From Prolixibacteraceae bacterium (GTDB taxonomy: Bacteria > Bacteroidota > Bacteroidia > Bacteroidales > Prolixibacteraceae), in assembly GCA_019163175.1 (NCBI GenBank), contig JAFLKN010000022.1, forward strand, positions 167,661 through 231,660: a DNA stretch of 64,000 bases, in the 5' to 3' direction. The notes beneath the pieces were generated by a model. It saw only the letters and a program-made list of their open reading frames with translations, made no database searches and was not told the origin of the DNA. The first letter of the stretch is position 1. Each line of letters begins with the position of its first letter. Shown in pieces: positions 9,993 through 19,145 of the stretch. Made by a program: the position numbers and the translations under genes.

Positions 9993-12260
9993 ATGATGCT
10001 CAAAAAAGTAATTATTTTATCATCTATCCAACTGGTTTTTCTGGCGGGTTGCCAAACTTCGGAGGAACTTTCGGAAAAGGATTTTACCCAATATGTAAAT
10101 CCGATTATCGGAACAGCACCAACAACTACGGAATCGGGACTAAAGCACGGTGGCGGAACCGAAAACAATGCCATGGTTCAACCTTCGGTAACCATGCCTT
10201 TCGGGATGACAAACTGGTCGCCGCAAACCACCAATACCGAAAAAAAATGTGTCTCATCGTATTACTACAAAGACACGCTGATCACCGGATTTCGAGGCTC
10301 GCACTGGCTAAGCGGTTCGTGTACTCAGGAATATGGATCAACTGCTGTGATGCCCATTTTCGGCCAATTGGTTTGCAATCCGGCCAAGCGAGGTTCAACT
10401 TATGACCATGCTACTGAAATTTCGAAACCAAATTATTACAAGGTGGAACTCGGAACCTACCAGATTACTTCAGAAATGACGGCCACTACCCGTTGTGGTT
10501 TGTTGCGCTTTACCTTTCAAAAAGAAGGTGATGGCCACATTGTTGTTAATCCCAACAGCGACGAGGGGCAGGGTTTTGTTCAGGTAATTCCTGAAAAGAA
10601 TGAAATTGTAGGGTTCAACCCGATTCACCGGATTTACCAGGGATGGGGAAAACCAGCGGGATTCTCCGGATATTTTGTAATGCGCGTAGAGAAAACTGCC
10701 GATTCGTATGGCGTGTATTCCGAAGACCAGATAAGCAGCGGAATAAGTAAATTGGAGAATCAACCCAACCTCGGAGCTTACTTTTCATTCAAGGTAAAAA
10801 AGGGCGAACAGATAAAGGTGAAAATCGGGACTTCGTTTGTGAGCATCGATCAGGCACGTAAAAATCTGGACACTGAAATTCCTGATTTTGATTTTGAAAC
10901 TGTTCAGCAAAATCTGAAAAATACATGGAATGAAATATTATCGAAAATTGAAGTAGAAACACAAAATAACGATGAACTGGTGAAATTCTATACCGCCATG
11001 TTCCATTCGTTCCAGCAGCCGCGTACGTATAACGATATCGATGGTCAACATCCGCGATTCGACGGTAATGACCAGACCGATACCATTTGTAATGGGAATT
11101 ATTACGGTGACGTTTCGGCCTGGGATACTTACCGGGCGCTGCATCCGCTGTATAACCTCATTGCTCCCGAATACAATGCTGATATGGTGAAATCGATACT
11201 TGCCATGGGCAAAGTACGCGGTTGGATTCCCATTTTCCCTCAGTGGAACAGCTACACAGCGGCGATGATTGGAGATCATGCTGTTTCTATTGTTGCTGAA
11301 GCATACATAAAAGGTACAATTGACCTGACCGAGGCGGAATACCAGCTGATGAAACACAATGCCACCGAAACTCCCGCAACCTTTGAAGAATATGTTGATG
11401 GGAAAAGTCGCCGGGCTTTGCCTTCGTACCTGAAATACGGATACATTCCGCTTGAAGACTCGGTTCAGGAAGCCTTTCACAAAAAAGAACAGGTTTCGCG
11501 CACACTCGAATATGCTTACGACGATTTTTGTCTGGCTCAGGTGGCAAAAAAAATGGGAAAAACTGACGATTACAACTACTTTATGAAACGTGGGCAGAAT
11601 TACAGAAATGTGTTTGACCCGGCGGTAAACAACATGAATGGACGTTTTGCCAATGGCACATTCACCAAAGAATTTGATAAAAATAAGAAGATGTTCTACA
11701 TCACCGAAGGAACGCCCTGGCAATACAACTGGTACGTTCCTCAGGATGTAGAAGGTCTGATTGGCCTGATGGGTGGTAAGGAAAAATTTAACCAGACACT
11801 CGATGCTTTTTTTGCTGACGGACAATACTGGCACGGCAACGAACCCGGTCACCAGATTCCGTTTATGTACACGTATTCAGGCGAACCCTGGAAATCCACA
11901 AAAGAAGTTCGAAATATCCTGAAAACTGAATACGGCACCGGCCCCGGCGGATTAAGCGGTAACGACGATTCGGGACAAATGTCGGCCTGGTACATTTTTG
12001 GCGCTATTGGTTTTTATCCCGTTTGTCCATCTCTGCCCGAGTATGCGGTTACCGGACCGGTCTTCGAAAAAGTGACAATCAAATTGGGTAATGGCAAAAC
12101 GTTGGTACTCTCAGCACCCGGAAATTCAGAAAAGAACTGCTACGTTAAGTCTATTCGGTTCAACAACAAAGCGATTGCTAATTATAGATTCTCACACGCC
12201 GATTTATTGAACGGGGGAACAGTTGAGTTTGAAATGACTGACCAAATACCAGTTAACTAA
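9993..12260 (+). CDS. GH92 exo-alpha-mannosidase, lipoprotein (first copy)
   Basis: A 755-residue GH92 enzyme with a lipobox (FLAGC, lipid on Cys20). The N-terminal beta-sandwich opens with YVNPIIGTAP and the (alpha/alpha)6 domain carries the family signatures. Glu572 in the ITEGTPWQY segment corresponds to the catalytic acid. The general-base motif reads G-N-D-D-S-G (N657, D658, D659), followed by SAWYIFGAIGFYPV. The conserved HGNEP motif has Glu617. The stretch between acid and HGNEP is short and lacks the His-Glu pair seen in the third copy, so an alpha-1,2 preference is unlikely. GH92 enzymes are calcium-dependent, inverting exo-mannosidases. It lies 19 bases after the broken GH99-like gene and 16 bases before the YhhN-like gene. 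Confidence 0.92.
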   Translation: MMLKKVIILSSIQLVFLAGCQTSEELSEKDFTQYVNPIIGTAPTTTESGLKHGGGTENNAMVQPSVTMPFGMTNWSPQTTNTEKKCVSSYYYKDTLITGFRGSHWLSGSCTQEYGSTAVMPIFGQLVCNPAKRGSTYDHATEISKPNYYKVELGTYQITSEMTATTRCGLLRFTFQKEGDGHIVVNPNSDEGQGFVQVIPEKNEIVGFNPIHRIYQGWGKPAGFSGYFVMRVEKTADSYGVYSEDQISSGISKLENQPNLGAYFSFKVKKGEQIKVKIGTSFVSIDQARKNLDTEIPDFDFETVQQNLKNTWNEILSKIEVETQNNDELVKFYTAMFHSFQQPRTYNDIDGQHPRFDGNDQTDTICNGNYYGDVSAWDTYRALHPLYNLIAPEYNADMVKSILAMGKVRGWIPIFPQWNSYTAAMIGDHAVSIVAEAYIKGTIDLTEAEYQLMKHNATETPATFEEYVDGKSRRALPSYLKYGYIPLEDSVQEAFHKKEQVSRTLEYAYDDFCLAQVAKKMGKTDDYNYFMKRGQNYRNVFDPAVNNMNGRFANGTFTKEFDKNKKMFYITEGTPWQYNWYVPQDVEGLIGLMGGKEKFNQTLDAFFADGQYWHGNEPGHQIPFMYTYSGEPWKSTKEVRNILKTEYGTGPGGLSGNDDSGQMSAWYIFGAIGFYPVCPSLPEYAVTGPVFEKVTIKLGNGKTLVLSAPGNSEKNCYVKSIRFNNKAIANYRFSHADLLNGGTVEFEMTDQIPVN

Positions 12261-12276
12261 AGAAAAGCATTCGGAT

Positions 12277-12948
12277 ATGAAGAACCAGCATCTAAACGAT
12301 AATTGGATGTATTCACTGTTACTGATTCCATTTGCAAGTGCACTACTTGCACTGAATCATTTCGGATTTCCTTTTAAAGCGGGGGTTGCCGCATCAGGAA
12401 TTCTGATTCTTTGGTGGGTCCATTCCGGTAAATTAAGCCAGTCAAAAGATGTCTGGGCAATCTTTGGCGCATTTGTGTTTTCCATTGCCGGCGATTGGTT
12501 TTTGTCGAACAGGCACGGCGAAACATCGCGGTTTATCATGGGAATTGCTTTGTTTTTTCTGGCTCATGTTGGTTACCTTACTTTCACCCTGATGAACGGT
12601 CGGCTGAATCGTTTGCTCACATTAATTATTCTGGCGGCATACCTTGGTTTTTATTTTTTTATGCTCAGCCCGGGAATCGAAGATAAAACGCTGAAAGTGG
12701 CAGCGCTATTCTATTTGCTGATCTCCTGCTTTTCACTGGGAGCAGTACTTGGTATGAAAGGAAATTCAACATTCAGGTGGTTGTATATTTTCGGAATTGT
12801 ACTGGTTTTGTTCTCTGATACCATCATCGCACTTCGCGAATTCGCTAAATACGAGGACCTTGATTTTCTCATTCTGCCAACTTATTACCTGGCACAAATG
12901 AGTGTTACGGCCTCATTAATAGTTCGGAAATTATCCTACAAACAATAA
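12277..12948 (+). CDS. YhhN/TMEM86 family membrane protein
   Basis: A 223-residue protein made almost wholly of hydrophobic helices (about seven to eight). The family signatures are FSIAGDWFL in the third helix, GIALFFLAHVGYL in the next, and FSDTIIALREF plus YYLAQMS near the C-terminus; the acidic residues in these helices are the conserved ones. Characterised family members (TMEM86) are lysoplasmalogenases that cleave the vinyl ether bond of lysoplasmalogens, but bacterial members are mostly untested. The gene is locked inside the glycan operon, 16 bases after a GH92 gene and 17 bases before a phosphoesterase, which is an unexpected place for a lipid enzyme. Confidence 0.85.
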   Translation: MKNQHLNDNWMYSLLLIPFASALLALNHFGFPFKAGVAASGILILWWVHSGKLSQSKDVWAIFGAFVFSIAGDWFLSNRHGETSRFIMGIALFFLAHVGYLTFTLMNGRLNRLLTLIILAAYLGFYFFMLSPGIEDKTLKVAALFYLLISCFSLGAVLGMKGNSTFRWLYIFGIVLVLFSDTIIALREFAKYEDLDFLILPTYYLAQMSVTASLIVRKLSYKQ

Positions 12949-12965
12949 GTATAGATTATAAAAAG

Positions 12966-14000
12966 ATGAAGAAAACACTCCTAGCAGTATGCCTTTTTTA
13001 TTTGGCAATCAATTCGGTCGTTCTCGGGCAAAAGCCAGAACTGAAATTCAATTCGAACAAGCAATTTAGAATCATGCAGTTTACCGATGTGCATTTTAGA
13101 GGCGATTCCTATCGCTCTGACAGTGCACTGGTGATGATAAAGAATATGATTGTAGCTGAAAAACCAAACTTGGTAGTATTTACAGGCGATGTGGTAACAT
13201 CAGAAAATACCCGAAAAGCCTGGGAATCGTTTTCAAATGCTATCGTCAGTTTAAAAGTTCCGTGGGCTGTTGTGCTCGGAAACCACGACATTGAAGCAGA
13301 ACTTACCGGGAAACAAATTATGGAACTGCTTGCCAAAAAACCATATAGTTTGACTGTAAATGGTCCAAAAAATATTGCCGGAAACGGAAACTATGTGCTT
13401 AAAATTCAATCTTCCGAATCTTCAAAAACATCGGCTTTACTTTACTTTCTGGATTCTCACTCCGGATTTAAGCCGAAAACCGACCAGGGAGATTACGAAT
13501 GGATTGACTACAGCCAGATCAATTGGTACAGAAAGCAAAGTGCCAGGTTTACAAAGAAAAACGGAGGTAAACCTTTCCCTGCACTGGCTTTTTTTCATAT
13601 TCCTTTGCCCGAATACAAGGAAGTTGTAGGCAAACCAACTACCGTTGGGAGCCAGATTGAACGTGTTTGTTCTCCCGATGTGAATTCAGGAATGTACACG
13701 GCCCTACTCGAATGCCAGGAGGTTATGGCAACATTCGTTGGACACGACCACAACAACAATTACATTGGTTTTTTGCGTGGTATTTGTTTGGCCTACGGAC
13801 AATCATCAGGCCGCCAAAGCTACGGAAGTATTGGCAAAGGAGCCCGAATCATTGAACTTTACGAAGGCGAACGGAAATTCGACACATGGACGTTGAAAGC
13901 ATACGAATGCGATCGTGATAAAGACATCTGGACTTCGGCAGTCGACCGCACGCCGCAAAACTTTGTCACGTATCCCAACTCGTATCAGGAGAAGAAATGA
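12966..14000 (+). CDS. secreted calcineurin-like metallophosphoesterase
   Basis: A 344-residue protein with a signal peptide (about 1-21). It carries the metallophosphoesterase motifs in order: D41-x-H43 (TDVHFRG), G74-D75 (FTGDVV), G105-N-H-D108, a histidine in FFHIPLPEY, and GHDHNN near residue 260. These bind two metal ions. The overall layout matches the Dcr2/Siz1-like secreted phosphoesterases of Bacteroidota. Next to GH92 enzymes a plausible role is removal of phosphate from phosphorylated mannans, but phosphodiester lipids or nucleotides are equally possible. Short spacing (17 bases) behind the yhhN-like gene suggests co-translation. Confidence 0.85.
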   Translation: MKKTLLAVCLFYLAINSVVLGQKPELKFNSNKQFRIMQFTDVHFRGDSYRSDSALVMIKNMIVAEKPNLVVFTGDVVTSENTRKAWESFSNAIVSLKVPWAVVLGNHDIEAELTGKQIMELLAKKPYSLTVNGPKNIAGNGNYVLKIQSSESSKTSALLYFLDSHSGFKPKTDQGDYEWIDYSQINWYRKQSARFTKKNGGKPFPALAFFHIPLPEYKEVVGKPTTVGSQIERVCSPDVNSGMYTALLECQEVMATFVGHDHNNNYIGFLRGICLAYGQSSGRQSYGSIGKGARIIELYEGERKFDTWTLKAYECDRDKDIWTSAVDRTPQNFVTYPNSYQEKK

Positions 14001-14042
14001 GAGCTTCATGAACCTTTAAATAACCACTAAGCTAAATTTATC

Positions 14043-16037
14043 ATGTTAATCCAATTTCGTTTATCCGTTGCTGTTATTCTTCTACTCGGGTTGATTACCA
14101 GCTGTAAAGATTCAGCTGTTTTGCCCCAAAGCTGGCGTTCTGCCTGGGAAAGTCCTTCCGTCAGTTATCGCCCTTTACAAATCGTTCATGGTGCCGATAT
14201 CCGGAATAAAGCTTCCTATTACAAGGATACATGCGGTTTGGGTGGCGTGGTTTGTAATGTTCCTTTTGGCGAAAACTACCTGAAATCTGAATCAGAATGG
14301 AAGACTTTTGTCGATGGGGTGGAGGACATGCGCAAGAATGGTCTTCGGGTTTGGATTTATGATGAAGACGGGTATCCCAGCTTAGGGGCTGGCGGTCACG
14401 TATTGGAGGATGATCCTTCGCTGGAAGCGCTCGAAATGGTTTACGACAAGGACAGCAAGACTCCTTTTGTGGTTCGTCCCTGCTACGAATACGCGCATGC
14501 AAGCAACAATTTTTATATGGCCCGCCGTTATCCAAATCCGCTAAATCCTATGGCCACACAGAAGTTTATCGAACTAACTCATCAGGCTTATTACGATCAT
14601 CTTGGCCCTGAATTGTACAGGCAGGTGGAGGCCTTTTTTACCGACGAGCCCTCGATGATGGCTGTTAACCTTGGCGAATTGCGCGAAGATGTCCGTAAAA
14701 ATGTGAAAGTTATAGACCCCATAGACACTAAAAAGAAAAATCTCCCAATGGTTTCGTGGGTTAACGATTTGCCTGAAAAATACAAAACCAGATATGGAGA
14801 AGAGCTAATGCCAGTTGTTGCTTCTCTTTTTTCAGGAGCTGACGAAAAGGATAAAGTTGTCAGGCAAAAATTCTGGACGTTATTAGCCGAACTGAATCGG
14901 GATTACTATTACGAAGCCATACAAAGTTGGTGTAAATCAACCCGAGAAAAAAATGATGGACATGGACCGCTTGCTTCCGGCCATGGATTGCGGGAAGAAA
15001 ACCCATCCAATCATGTTTCGCTGGATGGAAATAAGCTATTGGTGTCCTCCGGATTCGATATTCCAGGGTTGGATCAACTAAGTTCTGATCCTTCGATTTG
15101 GGAAGACAGTTCATGGATGGCTGCATTTTTTCCAGGCTCATCGGCGACCTTGAACGGACAGCGCCGGGTGATGTGCGAAATGAGCGACTTCGACCAAACA
15201 ATAAATGGTAAGAGTCCGGTCGATGTTCAGCACATGCAGGCTTCAGCAGCCTGGCAAATGGCCTTTGGAGTAACTGACTTTACACTTTATTATACCATTG
15301 CCTATGGCGACAAATACCCGAACCGCAATGAATCGGCTTACCGTGAGTACTGCAATTTTGTCGGTCGGATAAATTCTATTCTTATGGATGCAAGCCCCGT
15401 TCGGAAAACGTTGCTTTATTATCCGATTTACGATTTGCAACGCGAGTATATTCCAACTGCTGACAAAATGAGCTGGCGCACGCAAAGCGAATTAACCAAA
15501 ACCATCGAAACTTCTTTCAGGCAATTGGGTGCAAATCTGCTGAAGGCGCAGACTCAATTTGTTTTGGTTGATTACCTGGTTCTTGAAAAGGCAAAAGTGA
15601 ATTCAAACGGAACGATTCAGGTTGGTGCCAACCAATATTCATCTATCGTTTTTCCCAAGGGAATTACTTTGCCGGCTTCGGTATCAAAAGTTATGGAGGA
15701 AGCCAAAAGTCAAGGAGTTAAAATTGTTTATTCTGACGACTATAACGAAAGTCCATTACCCGAACAATTGGCTCAACTTGTTGGTGCTGAAGAGAAACTT
15801 ATTCCGGTAGGAGAATCAGTTGCTTTCGGGAAATTTACCCGCGATGGCCTTGACATTTATATAATGACCAACACTGGTGACCAAAGCTACACCGGAAAGT
15901 TAAATGTTCAGAAAGGGAAACGGTATGTCAAGTTTGATCCGCAAACAGGCCAATTATCTGAAGAACAAAAAATTGTTGATCAATCGGTTTCTGTCAATTT
16001 AGCTCCATTGCAAACACGGTTGTTTGTGGTATTGTAA
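14043..16037 (+). CDS. lipoprotein TIM-barrel glycosidase, GH106-like
   Basis: A 664-residue protein with a lipobox (ITSC, Cys21). Residues 60-120 contain GLGGVVCNVPFGENYL and VWIYDEDGYPSLGAGG, a pattern I associate with GH106-type alpha-L-rhamnosidases and related barrels. FFTDEPSMM (D201, E202) is a likely catalytic strand end. The C-terminal 180 residues form a flavodoxin-like domain and a small sandwich. It is shorter than typical GH106 enzymes (usually above 1000 residues), so it may be a minimal or separate clade. Gaps to its neighbours are 42 and 58 bases. Family assignment is moderate; substrate is unknown. Confidence 0.55.
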   Translation: MLIQFRLSVAVILLLGLITSCKDSAVLPQSWRSAWESPSVSYRPLQIVHGADIRNKASYYKDTCGLGGVVCNVPFGENYLKSESEWKTFVDGVEDMRKNGLRVWIYDEDGYPSLGAGGHVLEDDPSLEALEMVYDKDSKTPFVVRPCYEYAHASNNFYMARRYPNPLNPMATQKFIELTHQAYYDHLGPELYRQVEAFFTDEPSMMAVNLGELREDVRKNVKVIDPIDTKKKNLPMVSWVNDLPEKYKTRYGEELMPVVASLFSGADEKDKVVRQKFWTLLAELNRDYYYEAIQSWCKSTREKNDGHGPLASGHGLREENPSNHVSLDGNKLLVSSGFDIPGLDQLSSDPSIWEDSSWMAAFFPGSSATLNGQRRVMCEMSDFDQTINGKSPVDVQHMQASAAWQMAFGVTDFTLYYTIAYGDKYPNRNESAYREYCNFVGRINSILMDASPVRKTLLYYPIYDLQREYIPTADKMSWRTQSELTKTIETSFRQLGANLLKAQTQFVLVDYLVLEKAKVNSNGTIQVGANQYSSIVFPKGITLPASVSKVMEEAKSQGVKIVYSDDYNESPLPEQLAQLVGAEEKLIPVGESVAFGKFTRDGLDIYIMTNTGDQSYTGKLNVQKGKRYVKFDPQTGQLSEEQKIVDQSVSVNLAPLQTRLFVVL

Positions 16038-16095
16038 GGTTAATTCTAAGCCATTAACCTGAAATGAAGGAAGAAATTTTAAAAAAATATACAAG

Positions 16096-18387
16096 ATGAC
16101 TAAACAAACTGGTTTATTGCGGCAGAATTTAAGCCACTATTTCCTTCTCGGAATTTTGGTTGTTTTTTCAGCCTGTTCATCCAAAGATTACACATCGTAC
16201 ATCGATCCGAATATTGGTAGCGTGGCCACTTTGCTGACTACCAAGAATCCGACAGTGCACCGGCCACACAGTATGGTCAGGGTTTTTCCGCTTACCCGCC
16301 CGCGCCTGAACGACCGTTATCTTTCGGATAAAATTTACGGATTTGCTTTCAATATGCCGGCTTACCGAATGGGAACAGTCACCGAATTGATGCCAACCCA
16401 AGGGAAGATAGCGCTCTCACGGGATAAGAACGCTTCCGGTTACGATCACGACATGGAAGTAGTGCATCCGTGGTTTCATCAGGTTTTGCTCGAAGATCAT
16501 GATATTACTGCCGCATGGACAACTACAGAACGCACTGTTTTGTACCGGTTTAACTTTAGTCAGAAAGATTCGTGTAACCTGATTTTTCGGTCGGCAGATC
16601 AGGCTTCGTTTGCAATCAGGAATGAAAATTCCATTTCAGGTTGGGAAGAATTTAAAGATATGAAACAATATTTTTATGCTGAATTCAGTCAGCCTTTTAC
16701 CGAAAGCGGAACATTCACAAAAGATAAACCTGATCCCGGAGTTAAAGAGCAAACCGGCTCAAAGACTGGTGTTTTTGTGAGTTATTTAAAACTTAACGAG
16801 CCTGTTACGGTTAAAATCGGAATTTCATATATAAGCGAAGAACAGGCCAAAGAAAATCTTCAGAAAGAAACTTCCGGAAAAAATTTCAATCAGGTAAAAG
16901 ATGAAAGCCACCAAATCTGGAAAGCTGCAATTAACCGGATAAAAGTAGAAGGCGGAACAGAACGCCAAAAACGAATTTTCTACACCTGCCTTTACCGGGC
17001 CAGCGAAAGAATGGTCGATATTTCGGAATATGGAAAATACTTCAGCGGTTACGATCATCAGATTCACGAAACAAACGGTCGCCCGTTTTTTGTTGACGAT
17101 TGGTTGTGGGATACTTTCCGCTGCCTTCATCCGCTGGGTTTGATTCTCAATCCACAGCAACAGTCTGACATGGTTCAGTCGTACGTTAATATGTATCAGC
17201 AAAGCAACTGGATGCCAGGATTTCCGCAGTTTTACGGCGACTTCCCTGCCATGATCGGATTCCATACCGCTCCATTGGTTTGGGACACTTACCGGAAAGG
17301 CGTTCAGAATTTCGATGTGGAGAAAGCTTATGAAGGATTAAAAAAGAATGCAACCCAGGGAACCATGCTTCCGTGGCGGGCAGGTCCGATGTGTTCGCTC
17401 GATTCGTTCTACATTGCAAATGGTTGGTATCCTGCCCTGAATGAAAATGACTCTGAGCCAGAACCCATGGTCGACGGATTTGAAAAGCGGCAGGCTGTGG
17501 CTTTGTCGCTCGAACACAGTTACGATGATTGGTGTCTGGCGCAATTGGCCAAAGCATTGAACAAGACAGACGACTTTGCGTATTTCCTGAAGCGGTCGGC
17601 CAATTATAAAAAAGTGTACAATCCAAAAACTGGTTACATGTCGCCACGACTGGCCAATGGAGATTGGGTTGAACCATTCGATCCGCAGCTTTCAGGAGGC
17701 ATTGGAAGCCGAATGTATTATGCCGAAAATAACAGCTGCATCTGGACGTTTAACGTGATGCACGATATTCCCGGATTAATTGACCTGATGGGAGGCAATG
17801 ATAAGTTTGTTGATCGGCTGGACAATCTGTTTAACGAACCTACGCGCATTTCAAAATGGCAGTTTATGGGACAATTCCCTGATGCAACCGGGTTAAACGG
17901 CATGTTTCCGGCTGGGAATGAGCCATCATTCCATGTTCCTTATTTGTACAATTATGTAGGTCAGCCCTGGAAGACACAGCGGCGCATCCGCGAAATTTTA
18001 GATATGTGGTTCGACGATTCACCGCTCGGACTGGCAGGTGATGAAGATGGTGGCGCGCTTTGTTCCTGGTATGTTTTTTCGGCTATGGGGTTTTATCCGG
18101 TTACTCCGGGCTCGAACCTGTATGCCATTGGCAGTCCATTTTTTAACCGAATCACAATTGATTTGCCTGACGGAAAAACCTTTAGAGTCGATGCCAGAAA
18201 CTGTTCGAAAAAGAACAAATACATTCAATCGGCCCGATTAAACGGAACAGTGATTAACCGGCCCTGGCTAATGCATTCGGAACTTATGAATGGCGGAAAA
18301 CTTGAGCTGACAATGGGTGACCGACCCAATAAACAATGGGGAACCGATATAGCGTGGTACAAACAATACCTTGACAGTGTCAAGTAA
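16096..18387 (+). CDS. GH92 exo-alpha-mannosidase, lipoprotein (second copy)
   Basis: A 763-residue GH92 enzyme with a lipobox (VVFSAC, Cys27). The segment YYAENNSCIW gives Glu544 as the probable catalytic acid, and G-D-E-D-G-G (D649, D651) supplies the base pair, followed by SWYVFSAMGFYPV. GNEPSFH is present. It differs from the other two copies at the N-terminus: instead of the usual IGT the opening reads YIDPNIGSVATLLTTKNPTVHRPHS-like with a proline- and histidine-rich loop, and the insertion before GNEP lacks the His-Glu pair linked to alpha-1,2 specificity. A different linkage or a decorated mannan is therefore likely. It precedes the intracellular isomerase-kinase-dehydrogenase cassette by 57 bases. 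Confidence 0.92.
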   Translation: MTKQTGLLRQNLSHYFLLGILVVFSACSSKDYTSYIDPNIGSVATLLTTKNPTVHRPHSMVRVFPLTRPRLNDRYLSDKIYGFAFNMPAYRMGTVTELMPTQGKIALSRDKNASGYDHDMEVVHPWFHQVLLEDHDITAAWTTTERTVLYRFNFSQKDSCNLIFRSADQASFAIRNENSISGWEEFKDMKQYFYAEFSQPFTESGTFTKDKPDPGVKEQTGSKTGVFVSYLKLNEPVTVKIGISYISEEQAKENLQKETSGKNFNQVKDESHQIWKAAINRIKVEGGTERQKRIFYTCLYRASERMVDISEYGKYFSGYDHQIHETNGRPFFVDDWLWDTFRCLHPLGLILNPQQQSDMVQSYVNMYQQSNWMPGFPQFYGDFPAMIGFHTAPLVWDTYRKGVQNFDVEKAYEGLKKNATQGTMLPWRAGPMCSLDSFYIANGWYPALNENDSEPEPMVDGFEKRQAVALSLEHSYDDWCLAQLAKALNKTDDFAYFLKRSANYKKVYNPKTGYMSPRLANGDWVEPFDPQLSGGIGSRMYYAENNSCIWTFNVMHDIPGLIDLMGGNDKFVDRLDNLFNEPTRISKWQFMGQFPDATGLNGMFPAGNEPSFHVPYLYNYVGQPWKTQRRIREILDMWFDDSPLGLAGDEDGGALCSWYVFSAMGFYPVTPGSNLYAIGSPFFNRITIDLPDGKTFRVDARNCSKKNKYIQSARLNGTVINRPWLMHSELMNGGKLELTMGDRPNKQWGTDIAWYKQYLDSVK

Positions 18388-18444
18388 ATTGAATTTTGAG
18401 TTTTGTCATTAACAATTGAATAACTAAAAAATAACTCCTGAATT

Positions 18445-19119
18445 ATGAAACGTAGCGAAATCAATCAATTTATGAGAAATGCCAAAGCTTTTATGGCCGA
18501 AAAGCAATTTATGTTACCACCTTGGGCCTATTGGAGCGTGGCCGACTGGAAAACAAAGAAAGAAGATGCCCGCGAAGTTATTGACAATATGCTGGGATGG
18601 GATATCACCGATTTTGGTTCCGGTGATTTTTATAAAAGGGGCTTATTTTTATTCACAATCCGGAACGGAAAATTCAATGTGGATAGAAAATCGTATGCCG
18701 AAAAAATCATGATTGTTGAAGAAAACCAGGAAACTCCGATGCACTTTCATTGGTCAAAAATGGAAGACATTATCGACCGCGGCGGTGGCAATCTGGTGAT
18801 TGAACTTTATAATTCGACTTCGGACAACAAGTTTGACACAACAGACGTAAAATTCAAGACTGATGGAGTATCGCGCACGGTTCAGGCGGGTGGCAAAGTA
18901 ATACTCACACCCGGTGAAAGTATTTGTCTGGAACAGGGAATGTACCACCGTTTTTATGGCGAAGCCGGAAAAGGTAAAGTGCTGGTTGGCGAGGTTAGTA
19001 TGGTAAACAACGACAACTCTGACAATTGCTTTTACGAATCAATCGGGCGCTTTCCTGTAATCGAAGAGGACGAAGCTCCATTGCATTTGTTGGTGTCCGA
19101 CTACGAAAAATTTCTTTAA
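18445..19119 (+). CDS. D-lyxose/D-mannose isomerase
   Basis: A 224-residue cytoplasmic cupin protein of the D-lyxose ketol-isomerase family (PF07385). The metal site is visible: H100-F-H102, E107 within HFHWSKMED, and H168 in QGMYHRFYG. Family members interconvert D-lyxose and D-xylulose and many also D-mannose and D-fructose. Its place between a GH92 alpha-mannosidase and genes for a sugar kinase and a mannitol-1-phosphate dehydrogenase makes D-mannose to D-fructose the likely reaction here. No signal peptide is present, so it acts after uptake. Length is normal for the family. Confidence 0.87.
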   Translation: MKRSEINQFMRNAKAFMAEKQFMLPPWAYWSVADWKTKKEDAREVIDNMLGWDITDFGSGDFYKRGLFLFTIRNGKFNVDRKSYAEKIMIVEENQETPMHFHWSKMEDIIDRGGGNLVIELYNSTSDNKFDTTDVKFKTDGVSRTVQAGGKVILTPGESICLEQGMYHRFYGEAGKGKVLVGEVSMVNNDNSDNCFYESIGRFPVIEEDEAPLHLLVSDYEKFL

Positions 19120-19145
19120 TAACCTTCCGCACTTAAAACAGTTGT

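Noticed and set aside
10938..11852. Long antisense frames (for example 304 residues opposite the first GH92 gene).
   Set aside because: They mirror a strong coding frame, have no family pattern, no start context and no operon logic.
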